Shown here in pieces: positions 59,751 to 64,000 of a DNA stretch of 64,000 bases. The notes under the pieces are model-generated. The model was not told where the DNA came from and searched no databases. It worked only from the letters and a program-made list of their open reading frames with translations. How positions within the stretch are numbered: the stretch's first letter is position 1; each line of letters begins with the position of its first letter. A program made the translations under genes and the position numbers. Origin of the DNA: Trogon surrucura (Eukaryota > Chordata > Aves > Trogoniformes > Trogonidae); assembly GCA_020746105.1 (NCBI GenBank), contig CM036626.1, positions 18,465,001-18,529,000 on the forward strand, given 5' to 3'.

Positions 59751-61530
59751 ACACACACAGAATCACACAGAATCACACAGAATGTTAAAGGTTGGAAGGG
59801 ACCTCAAAGATCATCTAGTCCAACCCCCCTGCCAGAGCAGGATCACCTACACTAGAGCGCACAGGAACGCGTCCAGGCGGGTTTTGAATGTCTCAAGAGA
59901 TGGAGATTCCACAACCTCCCTAGGCAGCCTGTTCCAGTGCTCAGTCACCCTCACAGTGAAAAAGTTTTTCCTCATATTTTTCTGGAACCTCCTGTGTTCC
60001 AGCTTCCACCCATTGCCCCTTGTCCTGTCAGTGGACGCCGCTGAAAAGAGCCTGGCTCCATCCTCCTGACATTCCCCCTTGACATATTTATAAACATTGA
60101 TGAGGTCACCCCTCAGCCTCCTCTTCTCCAAGCTAAAGAGATCCAGCTCCTTCAGCCTTTCCTCATAAGGGAGATGCTCCACTCCCTTCACCATCTTTGT
60201 GGCTCTACGCTGGACTCTCTCAAGCAGCTCCCTGTCCTTCTTGAACTGAGGGGCCCAGAACTGGACACAATATTCCAGATGCGGCCTCACCAGGGCAGAG
60301 TAGAGGGGCAGGAGGACCTCTCTTGACCTACTTGCTACTCCCCTTCTAATACACCCCAGGATGCCATTGGCCTTCTTGGCCACGAGGGCACACTGTTGGC
60401 TCATGGTCATCCTGCTGTCCACTAGAACCCCCAGGTCCCTTTCCCCTGCACTGCTCTCCAGCAGGGCAGTCCCCAACCTATATTGGCACATGGGGTTATT
60501 TTTTCCCAAGTGCAAAACTCTACACTTGCCCTTATTAAACTTCATCAGATTTCTCCCCGCCCAGCCCTCCAGCCTGTCCAGGTCTCTCTGAATGGCCGCA
60601 CAGCCTTCTGGTGTGTCAACCACTCCCCCCAACTTCGTATCATCAGCAAACTTGCTGACAACATTCTCTAATCCCTCATCCAGATCATTGATGAATATAT
60701 TAAACAGCACCGGCCCAAGCACTGACCCCTGAGGGACCCCACTAGACACAGGCATCCAGCCAGACTCGGCCCCATTGACCACAACCCTCTGGCTTCTTCC
60801 CTTCAACCAGTTCTCGACCCACCTCACTACTTGGTCATCCAGACCACACTTCCTCAGTTTACCTATGAGGATGCTGTGGGAGACGGTGTCAAAGGCCTTG
60901 CTGATGTCCAGGTAGACCACGTCCACTGCATGGCCACCATCCATCCACCTGGTTATGTCTTCGTAAAAGGCTATCAGGTTGGTCAAACATGACTTCCCCT
61001 TGGCAAAGCCATGCTGACTGCCCCTAATAACCTTCTTATCCTTGATATGCCTAGAGACAGTGTCAAGGATAAGATGTTCCATCACCTTTCCAGGGATGGA
61101 GGTGAGGCTGACCGGTCTGTAGTTACTCGGGTCATCCTTCCTGCCCTTCTTATAGACTGGAGTGACATTCGCTTTCCTCCAGTCTTCAGGCACCTCACCT
61201 GTTACCCACGACTTACCAAAGATGATGGAGAGTGGCCTAGCAATGACTCCCGCCAGCTCCCTCAGCACCCGTGGGTGCATCCCATCAGGGCCCATGGATT
61301 TATGAATGTCCAAGTGTTCAAACTGATCCTTAACCCACTCCTCATCAATCAGGGCAGACTCCTCCTTTATCATGACTTCCTCTGGGGCCTTAGGGGACTG
61401 AGGCTCCTGAGGACGGTCTCCAACAGTGTAGACAGAGGCAAAGAAGGCATTCAGCAACTCTGCCTTCTTTCTGTCCTCTGTCTCCAGGGCACCCACCTCA
61501 TTCAACAGAGGGCCTACATTGCCTCTAGTG
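59751..61530 (-). mobile_element. 5'-truncated CR1 LINE, about 1.8 kb
   Basis: The element is on the minus strand. Its 3' end is at 59751-59783, with terminal repeats in an unusual 10-base form (AATCACACAG on the +), and its 5' end is near 61530, where recognisable CR1 protein similarity fades. It keeps the whole reverse-transcriptase region, the C-terminal region and a short 3' UTR, and lacks the 5' UTR, ORF1 and the endonuclease part of ORF2. Truncation at the 5' end is the usual result of target-primed reverse transcription. The uninterrupted frame suggests a fairly recent insertion. Confidence 0.95.
59847..61529 (-). pseudogene. CR1 ORF2 fragment: reverse transcriptase, endonuclease missing, frame intact
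   Basis: CR1 ORF2 normally encodes an APE-type endonuclease followed by a reverse transcriptase that copies the element's RNA at a nick in the target. Only the second half remains here. Counting from the Leu codon (TTG) at 61505, 552 residues are open to the TAG at 59847-59849, and the frame stays open upstream to 61563. Visible RT motifs are GPDG (72-75), NYRPVSLTS (128-136), HGFAKGKS (165-172), the first catalytic block YLDISKAFD (Asp 200), [10 protein letters not shown] (256-265) and the catalytic FADD box (286-289). A conserved C-terminal block including RPHLEYC (407-413) follows. There are no frameshifts or premature stops. The first in-frame Met is residue 45, so no natural start is kept and the copy is not autonomous. 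Confidence 0.93.
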
Positions 61531-63618
61531 TTAGTTTTGTCAGTTAGTTTTGTTTGACACTCTCAGTTCAGATCTGTGCAAGTGTATTTATATGTATCTG
61601 TATTCTGTGTACTGAAGCAGACAGCATTTTTGAGGAAAAAAAAAAAAAGTGTTGCAAAATGCTTGTTCTTCAAAACTGAAATTTCAGGTGGGGGACTGGG
61701 GAGGTACAGCTGTCTTTAGCTTTCACACTGAGTGGTTTAGGGTTCAGCATGGACTTCCTAGCTGAAGGCAGATGGTGAAAACTGCCTGTGAATAGCCTGG
61801 GAAGGCCGAGACTTGGGACTTGTGCTCTGAATGAGGCAGCCCAGGCACGTGCTGCCGTCGCTTCTCTGTGCGGTTACGCTCCTTTTGTGCAAAAAGTTAA
61901 GTGTTATTTGGGTGAAGAGACGGTGTACACCAGTCCTGTGAGGAGTGGACTTAATTGGGATACAGATCTCCCTTAAATCCTTCCTCAGCCAAGTTGTGCC
62001 CCCTGTGGTGCCTGGGCTTTGTCTTGTCTAGCAAAGCAAGTTCCACCGCATCAGGATTTTTGAGCGTGCATGTGCTTATGAAGCAGTAACGGTTCCTTAC
62101 GTCGCCCCCAAGGCCGCAGCCACCTCGGAGGCAGGAAGGAGGTTCGGTTTGTGGCCGCTCTGCTTTCATTCAGGCACCCTTTGCAGCTTCAGCAGCAGTG
62201 ACTGAGATTGTCATCTTCATCTATCCCGTATCTTAACCTCAGCCTGTTTTTCATCCCATTAAGATGAGAGCTTTATACTGAGCGAGACCGGAGCTATAAC
62301 CGGATTCACCCGTTCCGAGGGGTCCTCAGGTGTGTGATACACAGCTGCTGGAGAGAGGCTCTTCCCACTGCTGCACTCTGGCATCCAGCTCTTCTTTTCC
62401 TCTTCTCATCAGTGGTGTTGCTGAAGAATTTTTGTTTCAGTACCACATAGGGGACAACATTGGAGGACATTTGAGGACAACATTGACACATCAAAGAAAC
62501 TAGAAACATCTCAGAGGAGAAATGAAACATTGTGTGTCCTGGCACCTGTGGTATTATGTGTGGGGGTCTGATGTGTCAGCAGGTCCCTTCTTCCTCAGTG
62601 AAAGGGTGGAACCTGTTGTAGCCTTGTGAGTAACCCACTGCAGTGTTTCCATCTGCCTGGTGATCTGTGTAAGTAAGGGCCTTTGTCTCAGTGTTTAAAC
62701 AAGCAGACTTTGTGGCCGTGTGTGTGAAGGAGAAGTTTGGTTGTGCAGGGAGGAGCAGACAGCGATCAGAGCGCTGTGACTGTTGGCTCAGTGGGAAGAC
62801 CACAGATGCTTTATTCAATAGCAGTGTTTTTTTAGCTGGTCACCTCCTGTCCTGGCTGAATTTCTCTTGACATCTGACCACTAGCTGTCAGTCCTGAAGA
62901 TTTGCTCTTCTGCAGTGAGACCTCCCACAAGACTGCCACTCCTGGGAGAGGACAAACTTAAGAGTTGCCCAACAGGAGGAAGAATCACAAGTTAAAACAT
63001 AGAAAGGCTTACGATTGCTGCCTTTTGTAATGTTCTGTGTTCACTGTGGGTGTTAATTTCTAATTCCTTTTAGCCCTGCTCGTGGTGTATCTTCATTGGG
63101 CATAAATTGCTTTGGAGCAGTTGTTCTGCCTTTGCAGAGGAGAATAGGGTACCTCTGCCTGGGAAGAGATCATCTGCTTTTGCTTTCCACAACCATTTGT
63201 GTATCTGAGCACCACAGTAACATGAGGTCTACCTGATGTATCAGTCCTCAAAGAGTTTTGACATACCTTATGTCTGAAAGTGCTTGCTGCATTTGTGAGC
63301 ATTGTTGGAGTGATGATTCTTAATTTGGTCCAAATGGATTTAAAACATTTCAGTGCTTTTTCAGTTGAGTGATATGTTGTGTTCCTGTTTGACAAAAGAT
63401 GCTGTTGTCACCTGAAATGATCAACCAAGAAAGAGAGAGGGAGGTGAGAGATGTTTGAGGAGCTGCTGGCATCGTTAAAGTAAAAAGCAGAATATTAGGA
63501 GGTGTTTTGCTGGGGTTCATCACTATTGATTGTGAGTTGGCACATGGGTGACCTGAGTCGGAAGCAGGTCTCCTCCTCCTGCAGTGGAGGGGATGAAAAT
63601 CTGAACTGCATTTTTTAA
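61531..63618. other. Non-coding stretch, no gene seen
   Basis: It follows the CR1 5' junction, where a TTAGTTTTGT motif is nearly duplicated (61531-61540 and 61544-61553). An A-run lies at 61635-61648. No gene is recognised. Confidence 0.5.
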
Positions 63619-63918
63619 GGTAACCTTGTTTCCTCAGATGTTGGTGATGACTTGAGGTTTAAAGCTGTGCTGGGAATATACAAGCCCTTTGGCAGGCGCT
63701 TCTTATTTAGCAGAATTACTGCATTTTGGGCTTGCGTCCCCCTGCTGATGGCACTAATCTCCGTGTTAGGAGACAAAGTACCAGCTGTGCCTGGTCCTAT
63801 TTGTACTACTTTAGCCACATGGATGTTCATCCATTTAATTTGGAAATATTTCTCTGCACTCATCAACAGCCACATGCAGGCAACTGAAATTGCCACATTT
63901 ATTCAGACTAAGTTTTGA
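63619..63918. other. Block open on both strands: conserved non-coding element or unrecognised exon
   Basis: The + frame is open from 63619 to the TGA at 63916-63918, and an opposing minus frame is open over 63615-63896. An acceptor-like TTGTTTCCTCAG ends at 63637. The + frame includes a hydrophobic stretch (around the codons for CVPLLMALISVLG), but no donor site or family resemblance was found. The sequence is unique and of balanced composition, as in conserved elements. I do not assign a function. Confidence 0.3.
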
Positions 63919-64000
63919 AAACGACAGATGCTACATGACTGTAAAACGTGGTGAAAGGGCTTTCTAGCTTTGGTTTTTGTTTCTCGTTTGTGTTCGAGTG

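Noticed and set aside
59737-60069. + strand open frames opposite the CR1 (also 60361-60671 and 61011-61547)
   Set aside because: Shadows of the minus-strand CR1 reverse-transcriptase frame.

Overview
The window looks like bird nuclear DNA. It is intron- and intergene-like, AT-leaning and sparse in repeats. Every interspersed repeat I could name carries an avian-type CR1 3' end with (ATTCTGTG)-like terminal repeats, and I saw no mammalian Alu, L1 or B-type elements and no recognisable LTR element. The species cannot be fixed from this window.

Only one host protein-coding exon is recognised with confidence. The left edge holds the last intron, the last coding exon and the 3' UTR of PPP4R2 (regulatory subunit 2 of protein phosphatase 4) on the + strand. 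The stop codon is at 995-997 and several AATAAA signals follow up to about 3.0 kb. From memory of vertebrate gene order, the next gene beyond PPP4R2 is PDZRN3, across a gene-poor interval. The remaining ~61 kb is best read as that interval, although no PDZRN3 exon was seen.

Layout: 1-3030, PPP4R2 end and 3' UTR. 3.0-5.9 kb, spacer with a small CpG cluster. About 5.95-6.45 kb, a strong CpG island with CTCF-, YY1- and GC-box-like sites, apparently an orphan promoter or boundary. 6.5-28 kb, non-coding DNA with a few well-formed but unproven splice-site pairs, a TATA-like motif and an ancient palindromic repeat. 28.2-28.4 kb, a minus-strand element with a tRNA-Ile-derived head and a CR1 tail. 40-44 kb, three short CR1 tails. 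53.5-53.8 kb, a degenerate pyrimidine-rich minisatellite. 59.75-61.53 kb, a 5'-truncated CR1 whose reverse-transcriptase frame is open for more than 550 codons. About 63.6-63.9 kb, a block open on both strands that could be a conserved non-coding element or an unrecognised exon.

No operon-like or defence-type system is present. The points most worth checking are the tRNA-Ile/CR1 chimera, the orphan CpG island and the 63.6 kb block.
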